A stretch of 64,000 nt of DNA from assembly GCF_900269665.1 (NCBI RefSeq), contig NZ_LT985361.1, forward strand, positions 7,595,992 through 7,659,991, read 5' to 3'. Shown in pieces: positions 34,991 through 43,327 of this stretch. The DNA comes from Nocardia suismassiliense. GTDB taxonomy: Bacteria; Actinomycetota; Actinomycetes; Mycobacteriales; Mycobacteriaceae. The position numbers were made by a program, and so were the translations under genes. The notes under the pieces were generated by a model, which was given only the letters and a program-made list of their open reading frames with translations, ran no database searches and was not told the origin of the DNA. Numbering within the stretch: position 1 is the stretch's first letter; every line of letters starts with the position of its first letter.

Positions 34991-35992
34991 TCACTTGAAC
35001 ATCGAAGACATCCAATCCTTGACTGCTGCTTGATATTCGGCGGTGTTGCGGGCCATATTCACCGAATGCCCGCTACCGGGCAGCACGTAGGTGCGCAACT
35101 TGGCGGCGGGACTGAAATACGGCGCCTCACCGGCGGCCAGGGCCGCGTTGTTTGCACATGTGTTCAGGCACAACCGATCCGCACTTCCGTTGACGACCAT
35201 CACCGGTACGTCGATGAAGTTGGTTGTGGGCGGCAGGGTGGAGGTCAGGCCGTCGGGATATTCGGTCAGCGAGAAGACTTCTTTGGTCGCCTCGTCGGTC
35301 GCGAGCACCGCGGGGTCGTAATTGCCCTCACCGTAGAAATCGAAGGCACGCGTGCCGGGCCGCGTGGTCAGATAGCCGGGGTCATACCCCTGCCCGGCAA
35401 AACGCGGATCCTGCGCCGCTGGATAGTAGGTGCCGACCACGCTGAGCGTTCCGGCCATGTTCAGGCTGTGCGAAAACCCGGTCAGCAGCACACCGTCGAC
35501 GTCGTGGTAGGTGCTGGCCTCGATGACCGCGATACCGGAGCTGAGCGAATGCCCGCCGGTGATGACCTTCCGGAACGGCTGCACGCCGGGCAGCCCCTGC
35601 CGGACCGCGCCGACGAGCTGATGCAGGGCCTGCACCGAACCGGTCGCGGTCAGCGACGCGCTCGGCGGCCGAGTGCTGTCTCCGTTACCGAACCGATCGA
35701 CCACCAGTGTCGCGTACCCCGCGGCATTCATCGCGCGCCGAAAGTTATAAGTCTCTGGGGCGTAAGGGAAATCCCAGTAGGTGTGGTTGTAATTGGAGCC
35801 CGGCATCAGCACCATGACGATGTCCGTCGGCGTGGCCGGCATACACAAGTCGGCGGCTAGATTTCCGATCGGTGGCACCGGAAAGGAAATCGCAGTGCAT
35901 CTTTCGGATAACGCGGGGTGATCAGCACGGGCGATGCCCGGCGTGAGACAGAGGATTGTTGATACGACAAATAACCAGATCGAAGCCCGCAC
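34991..35992 (-). CDS. secreted alpha/beta hydrolase
   Basis: Predicted 333-aa exported serine hydrolase. Signal peptide about 1-24 (ending GIARAD). The nucleophile is in GGHSLSSG, the acid is probably Asp in VNGSADRLC, and the catalytic His is in GSGHSVNMA. VVDRFGNGDS is the typical strand-turn after the oxyanion region. Four cysteines (ERCTAIS, DLCMP, RLCLNTC) suggest disulfides. The substrate is unknown. Confidence 0.88.
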   Translation of the reverse strand: MRASIWLFVVSTILCLTPGIARADHPALSERCTAISFPVPPIGNLAADLCMPATPTDIVMVLMPGSNYNHTYWDFPYAPETYNFRRAMNAAGYATLVVDRFGNGDSTRPPSASLTATGSVQALHQLVGAVRQGLPGVQPFRKVITGGHSLSSGIAVIEASTYHDVDGVLLTGFSHSLNMAGTLSVVGTYYPAAQDPRFAGQGYDPGYLTTRPGTRAFDFYGEGNYDPAVLATDEATKEVFSLTEYPDGLTSTLPPTTNFIDVPVMVVNGSADRLCLNTCANNAALAAGEAPYFSPAAKLRTYVLPGSGHSVNMARNTAEYQAAVKDWMSSMFK

Positions 35993-36372
35993 GCGACGCT
36001 CTCCCCTCGGAGATACACGAGGGTAACCATTGTGGCACCCATTGTTGAGTCATCAACCCGGAGGCTAACCCGCGAACTGATCCATGCGCAATACCTATCA
36101 CCGAGATTAGGGGCAGATCCCCCACTGTCGGCGACACCGACGGAGATACATTGCCCCACTTGGTAAACCGCGCCACCGAGCCGCCGCCGCAGCGCGGGCC
36201 GTCAGCGTGTCCACCGGCACCCAGCGAATGATGGCCCCCGGCAGCGGGTTTCGCAGCGATCATGTGGTAATGCGGATCGCCCGCGCACCCGTCCCAGCGT
36301 AGGTCGTAACGGAAGGGCAACGACTCGTATCGAGCAGCGCGCACAGCAAACCGTCGGTCTAGTATCCGCCCC
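35993..36372. other. 380-bp intergenic region between divergent genes
   Basis: It separates the exported hydrolase from the MetE-like gene. No gene-like frame is apparent. It ends in a possible -10 element just before the rightward start. Confidence 0.5.
36360..36365 (+). promoter_or_regulatory. candidate -10 element (TAGTAT) of a leaderless transcript
   Basis: TAGTAT ends seven bases before the ATG at 36373, so transcription would start at or next to the start codon. No ribosome site precedes that ATG, consistent with the leaderless mRNAs common in actinobacteria. Confidence 0.4.
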
Positions 36373-37407
36373 ATGGGTACGCGAGCAGTGCACTTCGTAG
36401 GAAGTTTTCCGGCTGAGAGCACTGATGAAGCGATGAGAGCAATGCTCGACAGCGCGGGTCCACGACTACGGACACTGCCCACCGGCGAGACGCGACGCTA
36501 CGAGTTCTACATTCGCCCGATCATCGAAGATCTGGTAACGCAAGGCGCTTTGGAGTCGAAGAAACCCGGCCAGTGGACCACCAGCCGGAACCGCACTATC
36601 TATCGCGCCGCGGGCGGCAAGAAGCTCACCGGCGACATGATGGATCTCGGATATCTCCGCGAGGCCGAGGAAGCCGTACCGATATTCGCCGCACTGCGCG
36701 CGGCACGGGATTTACCCGGCCTGGCGCTACAGATCGGGATGCCGACCGATTTCACCATGGCGTTCATCGCGATGGGCGCTGCCGGACTACTGCGAAACAA
36801 AAAGGCCTTCACCGACGCGACGGTGCGCGATATCGCGGCGATCCGCGCCGGTGACGACGTCGTCATCCAGCTCGAAGCCACCGCGGAGCTGGTGCTGATG
36901 GCCGCGACACAGCCGCTGCACCGGCTGGTCAACGGCGCACTCGGCCTGGGCAGAGGCATCGCCGAATTGGCGGCGGCGGCCCCGCCGGGCACCCGCATCG
37001 GCGTACACCTGTGCCTCGGCAGCCTGAACAACAAGGCCAGGGCGACCCTGCGCACCGCTCGACCGCTGGTCGATCTGGCCAATTCGGTCGTCCGGCATTG
37101 GCCGGCGGACCGGCGCCTGGAATACATCCACGGACCGTTCGCGGCCGGCGACAAACCACCGTCCACCGAGCCGAAATTCTATGCGCCCCTTGACAAGCTG
37201 ACGCTGCGCGAGGGCACGGCCTTCTATGCGGGCCTGGTGCACGACCTGCCGACCGTGGCGCAGCAGCGGCAGACCTTGCAGCTCATCGAGCAGGCCCTCG
37301 GCCGACCGGTCGACGGCGTAGCCACCGCCTGCGGTCTCGGCCGCCGATCACGGCCGATGGCCGACGAGCTGATGGCACGAGCCAATACACTAACGGCGAG
37401 TGAGTAA
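36373..37407 (+). CDS. MetE/UROD-superfamily barrel protein
   Basis: Predicted 344-aa cytosolic protein. It begins HFVGSFPAEST and keeps the zinc-ligand pattern of the cobalamin-independent methionine synthase C-domain: His and Cys in GVHLCLGS (near 215-222) and a late Cys in ATACGLGRRSRP. It is too short to be complete MetE, which has two barrels and about 750 residues. Stand-alone C-domain-like enzymes transfer methyl or other alkyl groups between thiols and small donors. The actual reaction is unknown. Confidence 0.82.
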   Translation: MGTRAVHFVGSFPAESTDEAMRAMLDSAGPRLRTLPTGETRRYEFYIRPIIEDLVTQGALESKKPGQWTTSRNRTIYRAAGGKKLTGDMMDLGYLREAEEAVPIFAALRAARDLPGLALQIGMPTDFTMAFIAMGAAGLLRNKKAFTDATVRDIAAIRAGDDVVIQLEATAELVLMAATQPLHRLVNGALGLGRGIAELAAAAPPGTRIGVHLCLGSLNNKARATLRTARPLVDLANSVVRHWPADRRLEYIHGPFAAGDKPPSTEPKFYAPLDKLTLREGTAFYAGLVHDLPTVAQQRQTLQLIEQALGRPVDGVATACGLGRRSRPMADELMARANTLTASE

Positions 37408-37515
37408 TTCGCGAGCACGCTACCCGGCCCGCATCGACGCCGGTCGAACCATGTCCAGACGCACCATCCAGTGCTGCTGATCGCTACGATTATGGTCGAG
37501 GATCGGGAGGAAACC

Positions 37516-38304
37516 TTGTCTGACATAGATCGAGCACCAGGACTCAATCCGAAGGTACCGAGCTCGGCCCGGATCTATGACTACCTACTCGGCGGCAAGG
37601 ACAACTACGACGTCGACCGCGAGGTCGCGGAACGCATGCTCACCATCGCCCCCGACACCAGAACCCTGGCCCGGTACATCCGGCAGTACTTGGTGAAGGC
37701 GGTGGAGCTGGCCGCCGACGCCGGTGTGCGCCAGTTCATCGATCTCGGCGCGGGCATTCCGACCTCCCCCAGCGTGCACGAGGTGGCCGGCAAGATCGAC
37801 TCGTCGATCCGGGTGGCCTACGTCGACAACGACCCGGTCGTGCACGCGCATTGCGACGCGCTGCTGGCCCATTCGCCCGGCGTGACGGCGTTGCAGGCCG
37901 ACATTCGCAGACCGGCGACGATCATCGACCGGCTGCGGCTCGAAGCCGGGATCGACTTCGACCAACCGGTCGCCGTGCTGATCATCGGCGTGCTGCATTA
38001 CGTGATGGACGACGAGGACCCGGCCGGGATCGTCGCCGCGTTCCGTGAGGTGATGGCGCCGGGCAGCTATCTCGCGATCACCCACGGCTCCAACGAGACC
38101 CATCCGGACTTCATCGGCCAGTCGCAGGAGGACACCAACGCCACGCCGTCCCAGGTCGTCTACCGATCCCGGGAGCAGACCGCGAAGTTCTTCGACGGGT
38201 TCGAGCTGATCGAACCGGGTGTGGCGCCGGTGCAGGAATGGCTCGACGACCGCCTGCCCGCCACCCGGCTGGTGATCTACGGCGCCATCGGCCGCAAGGA
38301 CTGA
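37516..38304 (+). CDS. SAM-dependent methyltransferase, DUF574 (Methyltransf_19) family
   Basis: Predicted 262-aa protein. PSSARIYDYLLGGKDNYDVDREVAERML near the N-terminus and FIDLGAGIPTSPSVHEVA are signatures of the actinobacterial DUF574 family, followed by YVDNDPVVHAH and VLIIGVLHYVMD. The start is a TTG at 37516 placed five bases after GGAGG. An ATG eight codons upstream lacks a ribosome site. The substrate is unknown for most members. It is convergent with the histidine kinase gene, with 3 bp between. Confidence 0.92.
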   Translation: MSDIDRAPGLNPKVPSSARIYDYLLGGKDNYDVDREVAERMLTIAPDTRTLARYIRQYLVKAVELAADAGVRQFIDLGAGIPTSPSVHEVAGKIDSSIRVAYVDNDPVVHAHCDALLAHSPGVTALQADIRRPATIIDRLRLEAGIDFDQPVAVLIIGVLHYVMDDEDPAGIVAAFREVMAPGSYLAITHGSNETHPDFIGQSQEDTNATPSQVVYRSREQTAKFFDGFELIEPGVAPVQEWLDDRLPATRLVIYGAIGRKD

Positions 38305-38307
38305 CCC

Positions 38308-39630
38308 TCAACCCCGACGGCGACGGTGCGCGCTGGACGGCCCGATCGGCGGCAGCCGGAAACCGATGCGCGCGCCGGGTCCCGGCTCGGCGAAGACGGT
38401 GCCGTGGTGTGCGGCGACGATGTCTCCGACAATGGCGAGACCGAGCCCGGAACCCGGTGTGCCCTGGGTGTTCGCGGCGCGATAGAAGCGATCGAAGATC
38501 GCGGTGGTGTCGTCCGGGGCGATGCCCGGTCCGTGGTCGCGCACCGTCAACTCGGTGTGCCGGATCTGCACCTCGACCGGGGTGTCCGGTGGGCTGAACT
38601 TGATCGCGTTGCTGAGCAGGTTGTCCACACACCGCGCCAGGGCCCGCGGCCGCGCCAGCACGGGGCCGGGATCGTCCGCCGTGACGGTGATGGCGCGCCC
38701 GCTGCGATGCCGGAATCGTTGCGCGCAGTCCTCGGCCAGTGTGGGCAGGTTGACCTCGGTGGGTTCTTCGGCGGTGTGCTGATCAGTGGCGAGTTCGACC
38801 AGTTCGGCGACCAATGCGTCGAGCGCCGCGGACTCCTCGACCAGGGTGCCGAGCACCTTGGTCTCATCGTCGTGGTCGAGTCGGCCACGCGCCCGTTGCA
38901 GCAGTTCGGCGCTGCCGCGAATCGAGGTGAGCGGGGTCCGCAGCTCGTGGCTGGCGTCCTGGACCAGCCGCTGCTGCTGGGCCCGGGAGCGGCGCAGCGC
39001 GCCGAGCATCGTATCGAAAGATCCGGTGAGCCTGCCGATTTCGTCCCGGCCGGTGGGCGGCAGCGGCACCGACAGGTCCTGGGTGGAGCTGATCTGCTCG
39101 GTCGCGGCGAGCAGCCGCCGGACCGGCCGCAGGATGCGGCCGATGGCCAGCCAGCTCAGCAGCGCCGACAGCGCCACCGCGATAGCGGTGATACCACCTG
39201 TGCGCCAGAGGAATTCGTTGTCGATGCGCTCGGGTTCCTGGTACCGCTGCGCCACCATCACCGCGCCGCCGCCGGGGCGCGGCTTGGTGAGGATGCCGTA
39301 GGGCATTCCGTCCAGCTCGATGTTGTATTCGGCGGTGCCGCTGCCGGTTCTGGCGACCGCGCGGTCGGCCTCGGCGACCGGCAACGATACGTGCCCCGGT
39401 ATCAGCGGGTGTGCGGCGCCGTCGGCCGACAGCAGTTGCTCGATGGTGTCCGACCGCTCGGGCAGCACGGCGGGCAGCACCGCGAGCACGGCGTCGGCGC
39501 GGTCGTTGAGGCTGCGGTCGATCTGCGCGGCGACCAGCTCGGAGACCCCGCGGTAGGACGTCGCTAGGGTGACGACGATCGCGGCCACCACGGCCACGAT
39601 GACGACGAGGGTGATCCTGGCGCGCAACAT
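38308..39630 (-). CDS. sensor histidine kinase
   Basis: Predicted 440-aa membrane kinase. A first membrane helix (about 4-25) and a second (about 145-165) enclose an extracytoplasmic sensor domain. HAMP follows (RPVRRLLAATEQI), then HisKA with the phosphorylated His in QDASHELRTPLTSIRGS, and an ATPase domain with N-box DNLLSNAIKF, G1 VRDHGPGIA and G2 GSGLGLAIV. The start overlaps the response regulator stop by one base (TGATG). The architecture resembles MprB/TcrY-type kinases. The signal is unknown. Confidence 0.94.
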   Translation of the reverse strand: MLRARITLVVIVAVVAAIVVTLATSYRGVSELVAAQIDRSLNDRADAVLAVLPAVLPERSDTIEQLLSADGAAHPLIPGHVSLPVAEADRAVARTGSGTAEYNIELDGMPYGILTKPRPGGGAVMVAQRYQEPERIDNEFLWRTGGITAIAVALSALLSWLAIGRILRPVRRLLAATEQISSTQDLSVPLPPTGRDEIGRLTGSFDTMLGALRRSRAQQQRLVQDASHELRTPLTSIRGSAELLQRARGRLDHDDETKVLGTLVEESAALDALVAELVELATDQHTAEEPTEVNLPTLAEDCAQRFRHRSGRAITVTADDPGPVLARPRALARCVDNLLSNAIKFSPPDTPVEVQIRHTELTVRDHGPGIAPDDTTAIFDRFYRAANTQGTPGSGLGLAIVGDIVAAHHGTVFAEPGPGARIGFRLPPIGPSSAHRRRRG

Positions 39631-40397
39631 CAGGCGGGCCGCACGGCGTAGCCGACGTTGCGGACGGTGTGGATCAACCGCGGTTCGCCGTTCTGCTCGG
39701 TCTTGCGCCGCAGGTAGCCGATGTACACATCGAGCGAGCGGGACTCGGTGTCGAAGTCGAAACCCCAGATGTGCTCATAGATCCGACTGCGGGACAACAC
39801 GATTCGCGCATTACGCAGCAGCAGCTCGAGCACGTCGAACTCGGTCTTGGTCAGCTCGATCGGCCGCTGCCCGCGAAAAACTTCGCGCGTCGCCGGATGC
39901 AACGTCAGATCGGCGACCGAAAGCACGGCCGCGTCCTCGTCCGGAGCGCTACGCCGCAGCAGCGCCCGCAGCCTGGCCAGCAGTTCATCGGTCGCGAACG
40001 GTTTGGCCAGATAGTCGTCCGCTCCCGCGTCCAGCCCCGCCACCCGATCACCGACCTGATGCCGCGCGGTGAGCACCAGAATCGGCAGCCGGTCCCCGCG
40101 TCGGCGCAGCAACCTGCACAGCGACAACCCGTCCAACCGCGGCATCACCACATCGACCACAGCCAGATCCGGCTGTATCTCCTCAAGCACCTCCAAGGCT
40201 TGCTGCCCGTCCGCAGCCAGATGAACGCGGTACCCCTCGAAGCGCAGCAACTGATCCAGCGTGCTGCGCACATGCGGATCGTCCTCGACAACAAGCACGG
40301 ACGCGGCAGCCACTGGCGAGCTCGATCTGGTCACGCTGACATTGTTGCTGGCCAGTAGCGAATCCAACGCCCCCAGCACCCCCTTCGTGACCGCCAT
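39630..40397 (-). CDS. OmpR-family response regulator
   Basis: Predicted 255-aa regulator, partner of the kinase downstream. The receiver domain shows the acidic pair VVEDD, phosphorylated Asp in VVDVVMP, Thr in VLTARH and Lys in YLAKPF. The C-terminal winged helix ends LDVYIGYLRRKTEQ and RTVRNVGYAVR. The start is unresolved: ATG 40397, GTG 40334 (a family-typical 234 aa) or GTG 40430. The last falls inside a long inverted repeat and is less likely. Confidence 0.92.
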   Translation of the reverse strand: MAVTKGVLGALDSLLASNNVSVTRSSSPVAAASVLVVEDDPHVRSTLDQLLRFEGYRVHLAADGQQALEVLEEIQPDLAVVDVVMPRLDGLSLCRLLRRRGDRLPILVLTARHQVGDRVAGLDAGADDYLAKPFATDELLARLRALLRRSAPDEDAAVLSVADLTLHPATREVFRGQRPIELTKTEFDVLELLLRNARIVLSRSRIYEHIWGFDFDTESRSLDVYIGYLRRKTEQNGEPRLIHTVRNVGYAVRPA

Positions 40398-40426
40398 CAC
40401 CCGTCTGCCAAGTGACCAGAATTCCC

Positions 40427-40492
40427 GCACCCTCTCTCGGGATCCGCACTGCCTACGGGCTCCCGAAGTCGGTGCGGATCCAGAGAGGGTGC
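40427..40492. repeat. large inverted repeat upstream of the two-component genes
   Basis: Arms at 40427-40449 and 40472-40492 pair over 21 positions with one 2-nt bulge, around a 22-nt loop. It lies in the gap between the response regulator and the divergent peptidase-like lipoprotein gene. It may be an operator pair, an mRNA structure or a terminator remnant. Each arm reads GCACCCTCTCT plus GGATCCGCAC. Confidence 0.75.
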
Positions 40493-40620
40493 GGCGCCGT
40501 TCGGGCCGGGCGGATTCTTACGTGATTTTGTCGCGGGCCTCGCTGAGCGTTGACGTCTGCCGCGCAGGATTCCTCTCGACTCCGCTGAATACGGGAGATG
40601 TTGCAACGAAGGGAATTTCG

Positions 40621-42120
40621 ATGATGCGCAAGGGAATGCGGTCGCTCGCGGGCTTGGTGGCCGCGCTGGCCGCCGCGACGCTGATCACCGGATGCGGCAG
40701 TGACAGTGCGCCGCCACCCGGTCCGGACTGGTGCCCGACGGTGCCGGGGCATCAGGTCCAGTGCGGCGTGGAGTCACGGCCGTTGGTGGCGGATCGGCCC
40801 GAATTGGGCACTGTCGCAGTGAGTTACGCGTTGATCCGGCGCAGCAACCTGGACGTGCCTGCCGCAGGCACCGTCACCCCGAATCCCGGTGGGCCCGGGG
40901 TACCGCTGATCTCGCACGCCGAACAGGCCACCCAATTGGCCGCGCAGCTGCTCGACGATCACGACCTGCTGCTCATCGACCCGCGCGGCACCGGCCTGTC
41001 CAGCCCGGTGGACTGCGGCGCCGACGAAGCCGGATACGAGCTCGGCACCCGCGAGTACCAGCAGCAGACGGTGGCGACGTGCGGCGAACGGCTCGGTGCG
41101 CGGGCGGCGGGATACACCTCGGCGGCGACAGCCGACGACTTCGACGCCGTGCGAGCCCGGCTCGGCATCCCGAAGCTGGTGCTGTACGGCATTTCCTACG
41201 GCACCTACCTGATGCCGGTCTATGCCGAACGCCACCCCGACCATGTGCAGTCCATCGTGCTGTCCGGTGCCTACCCGCCCGACTTCGACCTCCTGTCGCG
41301 GCCCAACGCCGAAGCGGTATCGCTTGCGCTACAACGCATCTGCGACCGCAGCCGAGCCTGTGACGGCGCGACCGCCGTCGCCGACCTGTGCGCGGTGGCC
41401 AAACGACTGGCCACCACTCCTTTGTCGATCACCGGCCCGAATCCGTTGCAGCTCAGCGAAAGCAAGCTCGCCACCCTCGCCTTCGAGGTAGCGACCACCA
41501 GTGTCGGCGCCGATCCGCAGCAACCAACCCTGCTGGGCATGCTGCCCGCCGCGCTGCACACGGCGGCCAACGGCGATGACACCGCCTTACGACAGTGGGC
41601 CGAACGTGCCGCCGCCGAGCCGACCGCCGAGAGCATCGATCTCTACCTCACCGTCGCCTGCAACGATTACCCCAACCTCTGGTCACGCGAGTCGGCCCTG
41701 CCCGAGCGTGAGCGGCAATACCGCGAGGGTCTCGCCGCGGCAGGCCCCGACGGCGTCGGTGCCTTCAGTGCCGCGGGCTTCAGCGCCGGACAACGCGACG
41801 GCGGCGACGCCTGCATCCGGTGGCCCGCGTTCACTCGCCCGCAACCGGTGCACGCCCGCGAAGCGCTGCCGAACGTTCCGGTGCTGGTGCTGTCCGGCGA
41901 CCTCGACGCCATCACTCCCGACGCGAACGGCCGGCGCGTAGCGGCCGGGTTCCCGCAGGCGACCTTCCTGTCGGTCCCCAACACCGGTCACGTACCCGAC
42001 CTCGAACCCACCGGCTGCATCACCGGCATCGTCAACCGCTTCGTCCGCACCGGCACCCCGGGCCCGACCTCCTGTGTGGACGCCATCCCGCCGATCGCCG
42101 TCACCCCCGTGCCGAAGTAA
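40621..42120 (+). CDS. exported peptidase-like alpha/beta hydrolase lipoprotein (S33 type)
   Basis: Predicted 499-aa lipoprotein (lipobox LITGC, Cys near 25). The layout fits actinobacterial tripeptidyl/prolyl-aminopeptidase-like hydrolases: PNPGGPGVP near the oxyanion hole, LLIDPRGTGLSSPVDC, nucleophile elbow YGISYGTYL, acid in LSGDLDAITP and His in NTGHVPDLEP. Several paired cysteines suggest disulfides. The ATG at 40621 follows AAGGGA. It diverges from the two-component system and is a plausible target of it. Confidence 0.9.
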   Translation: MMRKGMRSLAGLVAALAAATLITGCGSDSAPPPGPDWCPTVPGHQVQCGVESRPLVADRPELGTVAVSYALIRRSNLDVPAAGTVTPNPGGPGVPLISHAEQATQLAAQLLDDHDLLLIDPRGTGLSSPVDCGADEAGYELGTREYQQQTVATCGERLGARAAGYTSAATADDFDAVRARLGIPKLVLYGISYGTYLMPVYAERHPDHVQSIVLSGAYPPDFDLLSRPNAEAVSLALQRICDRSRACDGATAVADLCAVAKRLATTPLSITGPNPLQLSESKLATLAFEVATTSVGADPQQPTLLGMLPAALHTAANGDDTALRQWAERAAAEPTAESIDLYLTVACNDYPNLWSRESALPERERQYREGLAAAGPDGVGAFSAAGFSAGQRDGGDACIRWPAFTRPQPVHAREALPNVPVLVLSGDLDAITPDANGRRVAAGFPQATFLSVPNTGHVPDLEPTGCITGIVNRFVRTGTPGPTSCVDAIPPIAVTPVPK

Positions 42121-42144
42121 TCGAGCGCGCTGGAACAAACAGAC

Positions 42145-42181
42145 ACGGTGCGGCTGATCGCGAATCGATCAGCCGCACCGT
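42145..42181 (+). terminator. hairpin terminator of the peptidase-like gene
   Basis: A perfect 16-bp stem (42145-42160 with 42166-42181) and 5-nt loop, 25 bp after the stop codon. There is no strong T tract. Confidence 0.75.
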
Positions 42182-42301
42182 CCGTCGTTCCACCGGCGAA
42201 CGGAAGGAGCTGGGCTACAAGAACTTCCCCAATATCCGCCACCGTGTCCCCAGTCACTCCCCACCTCTTGCGTGACCACCATCACTCCGTTACCTTGTGC
42301 A

Positions 42302-42322
42302 ATGTCACACGTCACATGACAT
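42302..42322. promoter_or_regulatory. candidate GntR operator of the hydroxyproline operon
   Basis: ATGTCA and TGACAT form a 6-bp inverted repeat with a 9-bp spacer, 47 bp upstream of the first hydroxyproline gene. Position suggests control by the GntR-family protein encoded at the operon end. Not proven. Confidence 0.4.
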
Positions 42323-42369
42323 CCGGTCTGGTTCTCCGGCCCGGACATTCGCGCAGATGGAGGCTTCCC

Positions 42370-43281
42370 ATGTCCGAACCGATCACCTCAGCCGCGACCA
42401 AGCCCTGGCACGGGATCCTGGTCGCGACGACCCTGCCGTTCGCTGAGGACTACTCGGTCGACTACGACGCCTACGCTCAGCACGTGCAGTGGCTGGCCGC
42501 CAACGGCTGCCACGGGGTGAGCCCGAACGGATCGCTCGGCGAGTACCAGACCCTCGACGACGAGGAGCGGGCCAGGGTGGTGACCACGGCCATCGCGGCC
42601 GCACCGGACGGCTTCACGGTGATGCCGGGCATCGCCGCCTACGGGGCGCTGCAAGCACGCAAGTGGGCCGAGCAGGCCGCCGAAGCCGGGGCACATGCCG
42701 TGATGTTGTTGCCGCCCAACACCTATCGCGGCGGGCGCGACTCGGTGCTTGATCACTACCGCACGGTGGCCGCGGTCGGCCTGCCGATCGTGGCGTACAA
42801 CAACCCGTTCGACACACGCATCGACCTGACCCCCGACATCCTCGCCGAACTGCACGGCGAGGGCCTGATCGTCGCGGTCAAGGAGTTCACCGGCGACGTG
42901 CGGCGCTTCTACGAGATCAAGGAACTCGCACCCGAACTCGATGTGCTCGTCGGTTCCGATGACGTACTGCTCGAACTCGGCATCGCCGGCGCGGTCGGCT
43001 GGGTCGCGGGCTACCCGAACGCCATCCCGCGGGCCACGGTCGAGCTGTACAACGCCGCGATCAGCCGGGACCTGGACAAGGCGCTCCCGCTGTACCGCGA
43101 ACTGCACAAGCTGCTGCGCTGGGACTCCAAGCCGCAATTCGTGCACGCGATCAAGCTGTCGATGGACCTGGCCGGGCGGCAAGGCGGCAAGTGCCGCCCG
43201 CCGCGGGTTCCGCTGGCGCCCGAGCTGATCGCGAAGCTCACCGAGGACACCCGTGACGTGCTCGCCAAGGGTTACCGGTAA
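42370..43281 (+). CDS. DHDPS-family deaminase of hydroxyproline catabolism
   Basis: Predicted 303-aa TIM-barrel enzyme of the dihydrodipicolinate synthase/N-acetylneuraminate lyase family. The Schiff-base Lys is in VAVKEFTGD and the conserved Tyr in PIVAYNNPFD. NGSLGEYQTLDDEER replaces the usual G-T-T-G-E block, with Ser-Leu in it. In this operon it fits pyrroline-4-hydroxy-2-carboxylate deaminase, which turns the D-hydroxyproline oxidation product into alpha-ketoglutarate semialdehyde plus ammonia. ATG at 42370. The operon continues 46 bp downstream. Confidence 0.9.
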   Translation: MSEPITSAATKPWHGILVATTLPFAEDYSVDYDAYAQHVQWLAANGCHGVSPNGSLGEYQTLDDEERARVVTTAIAAAPDGFTVMPGIAAYGALQARKWAEQAAEAGAHAVMLLPPNTYRGGRDSVLDHYRTVAAVGLPIVAYNNPFDTRIDLTPDILAELHGEGLIVAVKEFTGDVRRFYEIKELAPELDVLVGSDDVLLELGIAGAVGWVAGYPNAIPRATVELYNAAISRDLDKALPLYRELHKLLRWDSKPQFVHAIKLSMDLAGRQGGKCRPPRVPLAPELIAKLTEDTRDVLAKGYR

Positions 43282-43327
43282 GCAGTCGGTAGATCATCGG
43301 GTGCAGACGAAAGACGAGGAGCTAACG

